Shown one piece after another: positions 41,963 to 51,275 of a stretch of DNA of 64,000 nucleotides. This DNA is from Psychrosphaera haliotis (GTDB lineage Bacteria > Pseudomonadota > Gammaproteobacteria > Enterobacterales > Alteromonadaceae). The position numbers and the translations under genes are program-made. Under the pieces are notes generated by a model. It was not told where the DNA came from. It saw nothing but the letters and a program-made list of their open reading frames with translations, and did not search any database. The stretch spans positions 197,162 through 261,161 of the forward strand of contig NZ_BAAAFQ010000006.1 of assembly GCF_039523615.1 (NCBI RefSeq), given 5' to 3'. Every line of letters begins with the position of its first letter. Position 1 is the stretch's first letter.

Positions 41963-43567
41963 TTATTTTGAATTCTTTGCGTCTTTAACTATTTCACGCA
42001 CATCTTTTAGCAACTGTTGAGAGTCGTAAACTATGCCGTCTTTAACCGTAAATCGTAAACCTTTGACTCTGGTTGGCTGGTTATTATCATCCAACTTGTA
42101 ATGCCCAGTCCCATACAAAACTTTAAAGTTATGTAACGGGTTTTCAGTACTTACAATTAGATCGGCTCGTTTACCAATACTGATACTGCCTATCTCATCT
42201 TCCATACCTAGCGCTTCTGCACCGTTTAAGGTTGCGGATTGAATCACTTCTAGCGAATGAAATCCAGCTTCTTGTAATAATTCCAGCTCACGAATATAAC
42301 CAAAACCAAATATCTTATAAATATAGCCCGAATCTGAGCCGGTAGTAACTCGACCGCCATGGTTTTTATAATCGTTTAAAAACGTCATCCACTTTTTAAA
42401 GTTGTTTTTCCAATTTATCTCGTCGGCCGTAGTCCAATCAAACCAATAGCTTCCGTGTGCGTAGCGGCTTGGTTCAAAAAACTTCCACAGCACAGGCAAG
42501 GTATATTCTTCATGCCAAATCGCTTGTCGCTCTCGCATAAGATCGCGGCTTGCTTCATAAATAGTCATGGTTGGGTTTAATGTAAAATCGAGACTGATAA
42601 GTTCATCACGAACTTGCTGCCAGTGCTCAGAGCCAATATCGGTGGCTTGGTTCCAAAGCTTTCCAGCTTCGGCAAAACGATGTTGTTCGTTGTTGTAATT
42701 GTAGTTTGCAGGGTAATGTTGAATAGTCTTGTCTTCAAATAAAGCCTCTGGTAATCCGTACCAATGCTCCATAGTAGTAAGACCTAAACGTGCTGAGTCT
42801 AAGGCACTCATGCTCATTACGTTAAGCTGAGCATGATGCATCATGGTTCTTAGACCTTGCTTTTTAGCTTCATCTAGCGCCGCAGCCATTACCTTAGGTG
42901 TTGCGCCAAAAAACTTAATGCCTTTTGCGCCTTTGCTTGCTATTAACTGAACCCATTCTCTGGCTTGTTTAGCAGTATAAATAGGCCCTTTATGACCCGT
43001 TCCAAATCCAACGTAAGGTACGATGCGAGGTGCAACAATGGTATTTTTTTCACTGCGCTTTTTGTGTTCTAGTACCCAATCCAAACCGTTAAAGCTACCT
43101 GGCTCACGAATAGTGGTAATACCGTGACCAAGCCACAGCTTAAATACATACTCAGCTGGTACTCCGTCAGTTGAACCGCCAATGTGTCCATGCATATCAA
43201 CAAAACCAGGCAATACAAATTGACCTTCAATATCAATTTCAACATCGCCTGGCTTTGCTTTTAATCTGCCCTGTTCTTTTATTGGCACTCCAGGGTAACC
43301 TACTGAACGAATATTTTTAATTCGTCCTTTTTCAATTAGGATGTCAACAGGACCTCTGGCTGGTGCGCCTTCACCATTTATTAAAATACCACCTCGAAAA
43401 ATAATACGATCAGCTTGAAGGCCTTCGCTCGATTTTCTTTCTGGTGCTTTTTCACCTGGCCCGGCAACCGCAGATAATGAGCCCACCGATATGCAACTTA
43501 CCAACACGACTGCACATACTTTTTGCCACGCCTTCAAGCATAAAGCCAATTTTTGGTTGCCTGTCAT
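41963..43567 (-). CDS. Secreted metal-dependent amidohydrolase
   Basis: The enzyme is about 534 residues from the ATG at 43567, with a GTG four codons earlier as alternative. A signal peptide ends near VAGPG. The metal-binding HxH is in GFVDMHGHIGG, the bridging-Lys candidate in KGIKFFG, His ligands in MMHHAQ and TMEHWYG, and the Asp in TTGSDSGYIY, followed by ATLNGAEALG and GKRADLIV. It belongs to the D-aminoacylase/imidazolonepropionase-like group of exported amidohydrolases. A peptide, acyl-amino-acid or lactone substrate is possible. It follows the RND pump on the same strand. Confidence 0.85.
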   Translation of the reverse strand: MTGNQKLALCLKAWQKVCAVVLVSCISVGSLSAVAGPGEKAPERKSSEGLQADRIIFRGGILINGEGAPARGPVDILIEKGRIKNIRSVGYPGVPIKEQGRLKAKPGDVEIDIEGQFVLPGFVDMHGHIGGSTDGVPAEYVFKLWLGHGITTIREPGSFNGLDWVLEHKKRSEKNTIVAPRIVPYVGFGTGHKGPIYTAKQAREWVQLIASKGAKGIKFFGATPKVMAAALDEAKKQGLRTMMHHAQLNVMSMSALDSARLGLTTMEHWYGLPEALFEDKTIQHYPANYNYNNEQHRFAEAGKLWNQATDIGSEHWQQVRDELISLDFTLNPTMTIYEASRDLMRERQAIWHEEYTLPVLWKFFEPSRYAHGSYWFDWTTADEINWKNNFKKWMTFLNDYKNHGGRVTTGSDSGYIYKIFGFGYIRELELLQEAGFHSLEVIQSATLNGAEALGMEDEIGSISIGKRADLIVSTENPLHNFKVLYGTGHYKLDDNNQPTRVKGLRFTVKDGIVYDSQQLLKDVREIVKDAKNSK

Positions 43568-43672
43568 CACTATCAACACCCTTCATTTAGTTATGTCGCT
43601 GTATTTATTCCATCAGCTTAAAACAAATCCTATTAAAAAAGGAGTCTGGTTTTAAGTTCTCAGTCACTTTAA

Positions 43673-46600
43673 TTAACTTTTAGAGTTTGCCTGCTGTTCT
43701 AACTGCTCATTTAATTTGTTTTCAACCGCTTTAGGGGAACCTGTATTTCTGGCAATCCAAAAGTAAGCCATTGGTACAACATAAAGCGTAAGCACAGTAG
43801 AAAAGGCAACACCAGAAAATATAACAACACCAATAACTTCTCGGCTTTCCGCGCCAGCACCGCTGGCTAGCATTAACGGAACCGCACTCATTACCGTAGA
43901 AAATGATGTCATAACAATTGGGCGTAAACGTTGCTTTGCTGCGCGTATTAACGACGTTTTAAAGTCTCCGCCTTTATCTCGCAACTGATTGGTAAACTCG
44001 ACAATGAGTATCCCGTTTTTGGCGGCTAAACCTATCAACATCACCAAACCAATTTGACTGTAAATGTTTAAACTTAGGCCCGCGATTTCCAAACCCATCA
44101 AAGCTCCAACTGCAGCTAATGGTACCGCCAACATGATCACCAGTGGGTGAACAAAACTTTCAAACTGTGCCGCTAACACCAAGTAAGTAATAGCCATTGC
44201 CATCAACATAACAAATGCAATAGAGCTGCCTGACTCTTTGTAAAGCGCAGACTCACCTTTATAGTCAACTTGAACCGCATCAGTAATATTCTCAGCAACA
44301 ACTTGGTTTAAGAAATCTAGTGCCTCGCCTAACTTATATCCATCGGCCAAGTTTGCTTCAATAGTAATGCTGCGCATTCTGTTATAACGATTTAACGTGC
44401 CCGCTGTCGCTTGTTCTTTAATAGTAACTAAGTTAGACAACGGAATGAGTTGCTGCGTTCTAGCAGATCTCACGTACAAATCATTAAGCGCAGAAGGTGT
44501 TGCAAATGCTTCATCTGGGCCTTCTAAAACCACTTCATATTCTTGTCCGCGTTCAATGTAAGTTGTCGCGCGACGTTGCCCTAGCGTTGCCTCTAATGTG
44601 CGGCCAATATCCGAAACCGACACACCTAAATCCGCAGCTCTCAGCGTGTCAATCTCCACCAGCACCTGTGGCAAAGTTTCTTTATAATTACTGTCTAAAC
44701 GAAGCAATTTAGGGTTTTTACGAGCTTCTTCTAAAATTATGTCTCGCCATTGGGCTAATTGCTCATAAGTATCGCCTTGCAATACAAACTGAACCGGTCG
44801 ACCTAAACCTCGTCCGCCAAGGCCACTTCTCATAATGGCAAACGCACGAACATCCGTTAAGGACTGCATTTCAGCAGAAATTTCGCCCATCACTTGTTCA
44901 GTCGGTTTTATACGGTGGTCCCAATCTGGCATACCAATAATCGCAATGCCGGCACCACCGCCAAAGCCTGGTGTTCTCACAATTACTCGGTCTACTTCAC
45001 CGCGTTCGTAATACTTCAGTAGCTTTTCTTCAACCTTGTCCATATTGGCCAAGTTACTTTTATAGCTCGCACCTTCGGCTGCTTGTACGATCATGAAAAA
45101 GTTACCACGGTCTTCTTGTGGTGCAAGTTCCTGTGGGATTGTTTTAAATAGCCCGTAAATAAGAGCAAGAGACATAAGCATAACAACAACTAAACCAGCT
45201 TTGTTAGACACTGTTTTGTTCAGCTGTGCTTCGTAGCTTGTTTCTAATTTGTGAAAACCTTTATCTAACCACTGGCCTACTTTTGATTCGCGCTCTCGGT
45301 ATTGTAATATTTTTGAACACAACATCGGTGATAATGTCAGTGCCGTAAAGCTTGAAAATATAACAGCGGCGGTTACAGCAATGGCAAACTCAACAAATAA
45401 ACGACCAACATTTCCTTCTAAGAATACCAGCGGTATAAACACCGCAACCAATACTAATGTAGTGGCTATAACGGCAAACCCTACTTCTCTCGCCCCCTGA
45501 TAAGCAGCTAATAGTGGTGGTTCGCCCTCTTCCATTCTTCGATAAATATTTTCAAGCACAACAATAGAGTCATCTACTACCAAACCAATGGCTAGTACTA
45601 ACGCTAATAAAGTAAGTAAATTAATAGAAAAGCCTAAAACCATAAGTACCGTAAAGGTAGAAACCAATGCAACTGGCACAGTAATAGCTGGAATAAAGGT
45701 AGCGCGCACATTACCTAAGAATAGGTAGATAACCAGAACAACTAAAAATATAGCGATAAATAAAGTGTTATAAACTTCATCGATCGACTTGGCGATAAAA
45801 ACAGATGAATCATAGGAGTCTTCAATTGATGTCCCTTCCGGCAATGTCGCTCGGATATTGTCCATCTCAGCTCTCGCGGCCTCTACAACATCTAAAGTAT
45901 TGGCTTTGGACTGTTTAATGATCCCTAAGCCAATCATGTTTGCGCCGTTCCCTCTAAAGGTATTTTCATCATCTTGTGCGGTTAACTCAACTTTTGTAAC
46001 GTCGCCTAACCTTACTAAATAACCATCATCACCTTTTGCTACTACCATAGATTGGTATTGCTCTGGAGTTTTATAAGCTCTTGCTATTCGAACGTTAAAT
46101 TCGCGATCAATAGATTTTATTTCGCCCGCTGGCAATTCCACATTTTCGCGACGAAGCACATTTTCAATATCAGCAACCGTCACGCCGCGAGCGGCCATGG
46201 CATCTTTATCCAGCCATACTTTCATCGAGTAATCTCGACTTCCGCCAAGCCTCACACGAGCAACCCCATTTACAACAGCAAATCTGTCTACAATGTAACG
46301 TTTAGCATAGTCTGTCAGCTCTAATGTATTCATGGTTTCTGAGTTCAATACAAACCATACAACCACATCTTCATCGTCATTGGCTTTGAATACTTCTGGT
46401 GGTAACGCTTGGTCAGGTAAACTGCGCAGAGCTCTAGAGACTCGTTCTCTTACATCATTGGCTGCGGCATCAATATCCACCGCTGTTTTAAATTCTATGG
46501 TGATGTTTGAGCGACCATTACGTGAGCTTGAGTTAATATTTTTTACACCTGAGATCCCCGATATACGAGACTCTAGGATTTGAGTTATTTTGCTTTCAAC

Positions 46601-46774
46601 TATTTCTGCTGATGCACCAGGATAGGAAGTACTTACCGACACAATTGGAGGGTCAATATCAGGGTATTGCCTAAGGGCCAACATAAAGAAGGCAACAATA
46701 CCGAAGGTAACTAGCAGTAGGTTTACAACTGTTGCAAAAACCGGTCGTTTTACGGAGATATCAGAGAGCAACAT
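43673..46774 (-). CDS. RND efflux pump inner-membrane permease (HAE1-type)
   Basis: This 1033-residue protein has the AcrB-type architecture of two halves with six helices each and two large periplasmic loops. It starts MLLSDISVKRPVFATVVNLL. The proton-relay Asp pair is in LAIGLVVDDSIVVLENIYRR. Further signatures are PITVPVA-like ITVPVALVSTF and AAQFESFVHPLVIM. It expels drugs, bile-like or other amphiphiles by proton antiport. The adaptor gene is two bases upstream. No outer-membrane channel gene is adjacent, so the pump probably recruits a TolC encoded elsewhere. Confidence 0.95.
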   Translation of the reverse strand: MLLSDISVKRPVFATVVNLLLVTFGIVAFFMLALRQYPDIDPPIVSVSTSYPGASAEIVESKITQILESRISGISGVKNINSSSRNGRSNITIEFKTAVDIDAAANDVRERVSRALRSLPDQALPPEVFKANDDEDVVVWFVLNSETMNTLELTDYAKRYIVDRFAVVNGVARVRLGGSRDYSMKVWLDKDAMAARGVTVADIENVLRRENVELPAGEIKSIDREFNVRIARAYKTPEQYQSMVVAKGDDGYLVRLGDVTKVELTAQDDENTFRGNGANMIGLGIIKQSKANTLDVVEAARAEMDNIRATLPEGTSIEDSYDSSVFIAKSIDEVYNTLFIAIFLVVLVIYLFLGNVRATFIPAITVPVALVSTFTVLMVLGFSINLLTLLALVLAIGLVVDDSIVVLENIYRRMEEGEPPLLAAYQGAREVGFAVIATTLVLVAVFIPLVFLEGNVGRLFVEFAIAVTAAVIFSSFTALTLSPMLCSKILQYRERESKVGQWLDKGFHKLETSYEAQLNKTVSNKAGLVVVMLMSLALIYGLFKTIPQELAPQEDRGNFFMIVQAAEGASYKSNLANMDKVEEKLLKYYERGEVDRVIVRTPGFGGGAGIAIIGMPDWDHRIKPTEQVMGEISAEMQSLTDVRAFAIMRSGLGGRGLGRPVQFVLQGDTYEQLAQWRDIILEEARKNPKLLRLDSNYKETLPQVLVEIDTLRAADLGVSVSDIGRTLEATLGQRRATTYIERGQEYEVVLEGPDEAFATPSALNDLYVRSARTQQLIPLSNLVTIKEQATAGTLNRYNRMRSITIEANLADGYKLGEALDFLNQVVAENITDAVQVDYKGESALYKESGSSIAFVMLMAMAITYLVLAAQFESFVHPLVIMLAVPLAAVGALMGLEIAGLSLNIYSQIGLVMLIGLAAKNGILIVEFTNQLRDKGGDFKTSLIRAAKQRLRPIVMTSFSTVMSAVPLMLASGAGAESREVIGVVIFSGVAFSTVLTLYVVPMAYFWIARNTGSPKAVENKLNEQLEQQANSKS

Positions 46775-46776
46775 AA

Positions 46777-47823
46777 TTACGCATCCTTATTCGGTGTTGT
46801 CACTTGAGCGCCGTCACGCACTTTTAATACACCTTTAAATACGACTTGATCACCGGCTGACAAACCTTTCACCACTTCCGCTGAACCAGGCTTTCTTCTT
46901 CCTAAAACCACCTCTGTTTTAGAAACACTATTATCGTCTTTTAAAACATAAACAAAATGCTGATTGTTTATTGGGATAATTGCAGATTCTGGAATAACCA
47001 AAGCGTTGCTTGCTTCTGTAGTTACCTTTATTTGCAGTAACATGCCAGGTCTTAAAGACTTAGCTTCGTTATTAAAAATGGCTCTTACTGAAAACGCCCT
47101 TGAGGTTTTATCGACTCTTGAAGAGATACTGTCTATGACGCCTACAAAGGGTGCTTTGAATGCAACATGCATGGCGCTTACTTGTTGGCCAACTTCTACT
47201 GCAGTTAGATACTTTTCAGATAATTGGAATTCGACTTTTATTTTATTTACATCATCTAAAGTAACAATATTAGTACTTGTTGTTATCAGTTGTCCCGGGC
47301 TTATTTGACGTAGGCCAACTTGACCTGAAAATGGGGCTTTGATGAACTTTTCATCGAGTCTGACTTTTGCAACTTGCTGTTGTGCTTCTGTGGATTCGAT
47401 CAAGCTTTCTTGCTTTTCAATTGCACTGGCCGCAGTCGCGCTTTGCTTTTCAAGATCTTTTAAACGCTTAAGTTGTCTTCTGTGTTCGTTTAAGGTTGCC
47501 TTGAATTCATTTACGTTGGCTTTTTCTTCATCGTGACGCATTGTTACCAATAATTGTCCTGCCTCAACAAACTGACCATCGTCAAAGTGAACAATATCAA
47601 CTCTGTCTGTGCTATTGGCTTTTAAATCAATCGATTCATTAGCTTGTGCGGTACCGAGTGCTGCAATTTCCTCGTTGTATGGAATTGTTTTTGCTTCAGC
47701 TACTTCTATTAATATCGAGCCACCACCTCGTCGCATTTCACTCTTTTGCTCTGCTGGCCAAAAAGCGATAGCCAACATACCTGACAAAACAATAACAATC
47801 CAAAGAATTGGGTTTCTAAACAT
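46777..47823 (-). CDS. RND efflux membrane-fusion adaptor protein
   Basis: This 348-residue periplasmic adaptor has an N-terminal hydrophobic anchor (residues 5-24). The alpha-hairpin (about 95-140, NEHRRQLKRLKDLEKQS) is flanked by lipoyl half-motifs, and beta-barrel and membrane-proximal domains (VPESAIIPINNQHFVYVLKDD) follow. It pairs with the permease at 43673 and is the first gene of that operon. A palindrome (TACCT-N5-AGGTA) over its promoter suggests a repressor, but none is encoded nearby. Confidence 0.92.
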   Translation of the reverse strand: MFRNPILWIVIVLSGMLAIAFWPAEQKSEMRRGGGSILIEVAEAKTIPYNEEIAALGTAQANESIDLKANSTDRVDIVHFDDGQFVEAGQLLVTMRHDEEKANVNEFKATLNEHRRQLKRLKDLEKQSATAASAIEKQESLIESTEAQQQVAKVRLDEKFIKAPFSGQVGLRQISPGQLITTSTNIVTLDDVNKIKVEFQLSEKYLTAVEVGQQVSAMHVAFKAPFVGVIDSISSRVDKTSRAFSVRAIFNNEAKSLRPGMLLQIKVTTEASNALVIPESAIIPINNQHFVYVLKDDNSVSKTEVVLGRRKPGSAEVVKGLSAGDQVVFKGVLKVRDGAQVTTPNKDA

Positions 47824-47853
47824 GAATAGATCCTACTAATAAATGATTTAAAA

Positions 47854-47883
47854 ATTATAGTAGAATCATACCTGATTGAGGTA
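47854..47883 (-). promoter_or_regulatory. Promoter with palindromic operator upstream of the RND operon
   Basis: On the minus strand TATAAT is at 47859-47854. The palindrome TACCTGATTGAGGTA (47869-47883) covers the position of the -35. A repressor binding there would block transcription of the pump. Confidence 0.45.
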
Positions 47884-47941
47884 AACCAGCCATGTGATTT
47901 GGCTTGAGTTTCAATCACCTTATCTGAACATTCACAGATTG

Positions 47942-48400
47942 TTAGTAGTATTCTACTTTCTTTATTTTTCTTGGGCGGGTATTGATACGATACAAATCGA
48001 AAACTAGTTTCATATCTAGTTCAAGTTCTGTGGCGTAAGTGTCTCCTACAGGGTAAGACTTGACTAATCTAGCACCTCGGATCACACCTTCAACTTTTGC
48101 TTTAAGCTGATCATCTTGAGCGATTAAATTCTTAACTTCCGACTTTCCTTTGATCTGGTAACCATAAACCTGCTCGGCTAATTCTCTATAGGCGTCTAAT
48201 TTTGATGCTCGCATTGCCATTATTTGCCTAATTTGTGGATCATTGCCGCCTTGAGCTGATATTGGTGCATAACCTACCGCCCGAAGAACAGGAAACTGCT
48301 TAGGCTTTTCATATTCCCAACTAACATGTTTATCCAGCAATGATGTGCAACCTGTTACTAACAGTGCTAAAAACAACATCGCAATAATTCGAATTTTCAT
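47942..48400 (-). CDS. flgP: FlgP-like LPP20-family lipoprotein
   Basis: This 152-residue lipoprotein has a signal peptide ending VTGCTS (lipobox Cys18). An LPP20-type domain follows, with MAMRASKLDAYRELAEQVYGYQIKG and VRGARLVKSYPVGDTYATELELDMKLV (quoted in parts). In Vibrio and Campylobacter FlgP builds the outer-membrane-associated disk/ring of the sheathed or polar flagellar motor. The divergent flgT supports the assignment. FlgO, the usual third partner, is not in this window. Confidence 0.85.
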   Translation of the reverse strand: MKIRIIAMLFLALLVTGCTSLLDKHVSWEYEKPKQFPVLRAVGYAPISAQGGNDPQIRQIMAMRASKLDAYRELAEQVYGYQIKGKSEVKNLIAQDDQLKAKVEGVIRGARLVKSYPVGDTYATELELDMKLVFDLYRINTRPRKIKKVEYY

Positions 48401-48497
48401 AATTCACCTTCAAGCCCAATCTATTGGTAGCAAACCATTCAAATTTTAGGCCAGTTTATCCATAGGCTCTCAGTTAACAATTAGTATAGCCCGCTTA

Positions 48498-48513
48498 GCA
48501 AGTTATGATGCCA
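48498..48513 (-). promoter_or_regulatory. Sigma54-like element toward flgP, non-canonical spacing
   Basis: On the minus strand TGGCAT (48513-48508) and TTGC (48501-48498) match the -24 and -12 elements, but GG and GC are 11 bases apart instead of 10, which may disable it. Confidence 0.35.
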
Positions 48514-48516
48514 AAA

Positions 48517-48532
48517 TGGTCTGTAAATTGCA
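48517..48532 (+). promoter_or_regulatory. Sigma54 promoter of flgT
   Basis: TGGTCTG-N4-TTGCA matches the RpoN consensus (TGGCACG-N4-TTGCW) with exact spacing and GG/GC conserved. It lies 93 bases before the flgT ATG. RpoN/FlrC control of this gene is known in Vibrio. Confidence 0.6.
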
Positions 48533-48624
48533 GAATTGACTACAAACTACGTATTGCCTTTATCGTTTAAACTCAAACGACAATACTTTGACGGGTAGAA
48601 CCTAACCATGAAGAGAAGCAAAAC

Positions 48625-49818
48625 ATGATTAACCCTGCATTAAATAAATTCATAGCATTAGCACTATTTTTAGCTTTGTCTTTTGCGGCACAGGCTGATT
48701 GGTATGAGGCTACTGGGCAAGCAAAAGTAAGATATGGCGATGTCGCTAGCGCTAAAACCAGAGCCACACAAGATGCCGTTAAGCAGGCTATGCTATTTGC
48801 GGGCGCTAATGTTGCTAGCATTCAACAGATTTCAAAAGGTTTATTAGTTGACGATTCTATCCAAGTTAGAGCTAATGGCGCTGTCAATCGAATAGAAATT
48901 GTAAGTGAACAGCAAAAAGGTGACTCTATATCAGTAACAATACGAGCCGATATATTTCCTGAAGAAAGAGCTTGTTATGCTGCAGAGTTTGGCAAAAAAG
49001 TAGCCATCACTCAATTCCCAATTCAACATTGGGAACACGCTAAAGTAGGTGGCCTGTATGGCCTAGAAAAAGAGATCCCTCGAAAAATTGTCGCTATGCT
49101 TCAGTCCGGCAGTTCAACAATATACCCAGTTGCGTGGTTAGATAAAAAACTTAGTGTGCATCAAGATTTTGACCAACAGGGAAAAGTTCGTCATGAACTG
49201 ATTGATGCCGTTGCTCAAAACGCCAACTCGCAATTTGTCATGTTTGGTCGCATCAGTGATTTGTCTTTTGGCGATATGTCTAATTCTTATAGTTTTTGGG
49301 AAGACGATGAGTTTGAACGTTTTTTCACTTTCGAACTTATGATTGCAAATGCACTTACTCATGAAGTTATATATAAAAACAGTTTTCACACGGAAGCCGA
49401 ATGGACTTTTGACATGAGGGAGACTGTAAATGTTAATAGCCGTAAATTTTGGAACTCTGAATATGGCTCGGCCATTGAGCGTAACCTAACTGACATGCGA
49501 GATGACATTCTTGGGCAACTTAGCTGTCAGCAACTTCAAAGCAAAATATTAGCAATTCAAGAAGGGAAACAAATCCAGCTCAATATTGGTCGTGGCCAAG
49601 GCGTCTTTATTGGCCAAGAATACCGAGTCTCTTATCGTGCTGACATTATAGATAACTCAGGGAACCTGCTAACCAACTTTGTAATTAGTCCTTATAGAGT
49701 TCGAATAACAAAAGTGTATGAAAACTCTGCGATTGCTGAATCCTTGGATAAAGACTTTATGAGTAACGTGCAGGTAAACGATGTGATTGAGCTAAAAGAC
49801 TGGTCTACAGATTGGTAG
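48625..49818 (+). CDS. flgT: Flagellar H-ring protein FlgT
   Basis: The protein is 397 residues. A signal peptide ends AQA-DWYEATG, and FlgT begins its mature part the same way. An N-terminal domain has TRATQDAVKQAMLFAGANV and YAAEFGKKVAITQFP, a middle domain follows, and the C-terminal part has NIGRGQGVFIGQEYRV and DFMSNVQVNDVIEL. FlgT forms the H-ring around the basal body in polar flagellates (Vibrio, Shewanella). It is divergent from flgP and has a sigma54-like promoter upstream. Confidence 0.9.
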   Translation: MINPALNKFIALALFLALSFAAQADWYEATGQAKVRYGDVASAKTRATQDAVKQAMLFAGANVASIQQISKGLLVDDSIQVRANGAVNRIEIVSEQQKGDSISVTIRADIFPEERACYAAEFGKKVAITQFPIQHWEHAKVGGLYGLEKEIPRKIVAMLQSGSSTIYPVAWLDKKLSVHQDFDQQGKVRHELIDAVAQNANSQFVMFGRISDLSFGDMSNSYSFWEDDEFERFFTFELMIANALTHEVIYKNSFHTEAEWTFDMRETVNVNSRKFWNSEYGSAIERNLTDMRDDILGQLSCQQLQSKILAIQEGKQIQLNIGRGQGVFIGQEYRVSYRADIIDNSGNLLTNFVISPYRVRITKVYENSAIAESLDKDFMSNVQVNDVIELKDWSTDW

Positions 49819-49923
49819 GTTTCTGTTTTGAATTTAATTAATTTGCTATAGTCTTTAGTTATTATTTACGATGAAATTTTTCAGTCCAAAATATAATCAA
49901 TTTGGCGCCTAACGGGGAAAACA

Positions 49924-50280
49924 ATGACAATTGCAGCACTGCAGTCGATTGACGGCTTAGATTTAAAAACAGGCCTAACAAATTGCATGGATGATGAGCA
50001 ACTTTATAAAGATGTTATCTCAATGTTCGTTATTCAATTAGACCAAGATATTCCAATGGTTAGACAGTTTTACAATACCCAAGACTGGATAGGTTTAGGC
50101 AAGGCTTGTCATGGCATCAAAGGTGCGGCTGCTAGTGTAGGTGCGCACAAAGTTCAAGACGCGTCTGCTGAATTAGAAAAGGCTGGTAAAGAGAACAATG
50201 GGGACGTTATCAATTCTCAATTTGAGCAATATATTGTGTTGCTTGAGTCTTTCAAGGCCCAAATATCAGCCGCTATATAA
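49924..50280 (+). CDS. HPt-domain phosphotransfer protein
   Basis: This 118-residue single-domain histidine phosphotransfer protein has the phosphorylatable His63 in GLGKACHGIKGAAASVGAH, the HPt signature. No other domain is present, so it must shuttle phosphate between an unlinked hybrid kinase and a response regulator. It follows flgT by 105 bases. A likely -10 (TGCTATAGT, extended) is at 49845-49852. A role in flagellar or two-component control is inferred from position only. Confidence 0.85.
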   Translation: MTIAALQSIDGLDLKTGLTNCMDDEQLYKDVISMFVIQLDQDIPMVRQFYNTQDWIGLGKACHGIKGAAASVGAHKVQDASAELEKAGKENNGDVINSQFEQYIVLLESFKAQISAAI

Positions 50281-50291
50281 TTCCCAAGCTT

Positions 50292-51191
50292 TTAACTGCT
50301 AATTAGCTTAGAGAGCTCTTTTATCGGGCTTTCTCCTTTAATTTTAGATTTTGTGCTTATCGGGTTTTTAAGCTCAATTATTTTACGACTTTCTAAATTC
50401 AAAACCTCATTCAATTTATCAAAATGAACAAAGTCTCTAAACAGTTTATTAAAACTGCCGTCCTGTTGTGCCAATAGAAGGCCTTTTTCAATACGTTCAG
50501 CAAGCCGCATATTTTCCATCGCGACAAAAAAGTAAACGTATGACGGGTAATGTAAAATAAATTTTGGTTCGATCATTATGCGTTCATCATTCATAAGCTC
50601 AAACTCTCTTAATATTTCATTTAACCCACGCGGAAAGTGATCAATTCTTTTGAGGTGTAACAACTCAATAATTGAACCATACAAACTTGCGGGGAAAACG
50701 CTAAATTTATTAAACTTTAAGATGTCATAATCCGGCCAATCGTGCCCTTGTCCTGCGGCTAGCTCCCGAAATTTATCGATGCTCTCTATGTTTTGAAACT
50801 CTTGAAGGCGATCTTTTAATATCAAGGAAACACGATAGCCTATCAACCCCTTTAACAAAGGTATCCTTATTGGTCTTGCGACTGTCTCTCTTGCTTTAGT
50901 TGATACTGACCAGTAAACGTCAATGCTTCGCCTTGTGTTTAACTCGTGTAACGCACGCTCTTGAATAATATCGCGATTGACGTAATTAATTTTAAAGGGT
51001 CCGAATTCAGTCTCGGTTTTAGTGAGTGCAAGCTGCAGAAGCTCAGAGTAGTAGTCTACTGAGTTGTAGTTTAAGGGCACTGAAGAAACAATACGAATCG
51101 TGTCTCCCTCTGCAGAATAGGACTCATTACTAAATGCATAAAAAGAAATAGACAGTGTTATGCCTACTATCAATGTTTTTAACAAAAACAA
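50292..51191 (-). CDS. Periplasmic solute-binding-like protein (SBP family 3 type)
   Basis: This 299-residue protein has an N-terminal signal peptide (about 1-27). The fold pattern resembles two-lobe polar-amino-acid binding proteins: TIRIVSSVPLN at the start, VYWSVSTKARETVARPIRIPL in the middle, and the late helix QDGSFNKLFRDFVHFDKL. Such proteins also occur without transporters, as sensors. The start is a TTG with AAGGTG ahead; no ATG start is available. No ABC transporter genes are nearby. It is convergent with the HPt gene. Confidence 0.6.
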   Translation of the reverse strand: MFLLKTLIVGITLSISFYAFSNESYSAEGDTIRIVSSVPLNYNSVDYYSELLQLALTKTETEFGPFKINYVNRDIIQERALHELNTRRSIDVYWSVSTKARETVARPIRIPLLKGLIGYRVSLILKDRLQEFQNIESIDKFRELAAGQGHDWPDYDILKFNKFSVFPASLYGSIIELLHLKRIDHFPRGLNEILREFELMNDERIMIEPKFILHYPSYVYFFVAMENMRLAERIEKGLLLAQQDGSFNKLFRDFVHFDKLNEVLNLESRKIIELKNPISTKSKIKGESPIKELSKLISS

Positions 51192-51275
51192 GTCATCGCA
51201 CCTTCTGTTTAATTCTTAAGTTATATTTAAGATAGTCAAAAACAACGAAGGTGCGAACTTAAAGTTCAATCAGAT

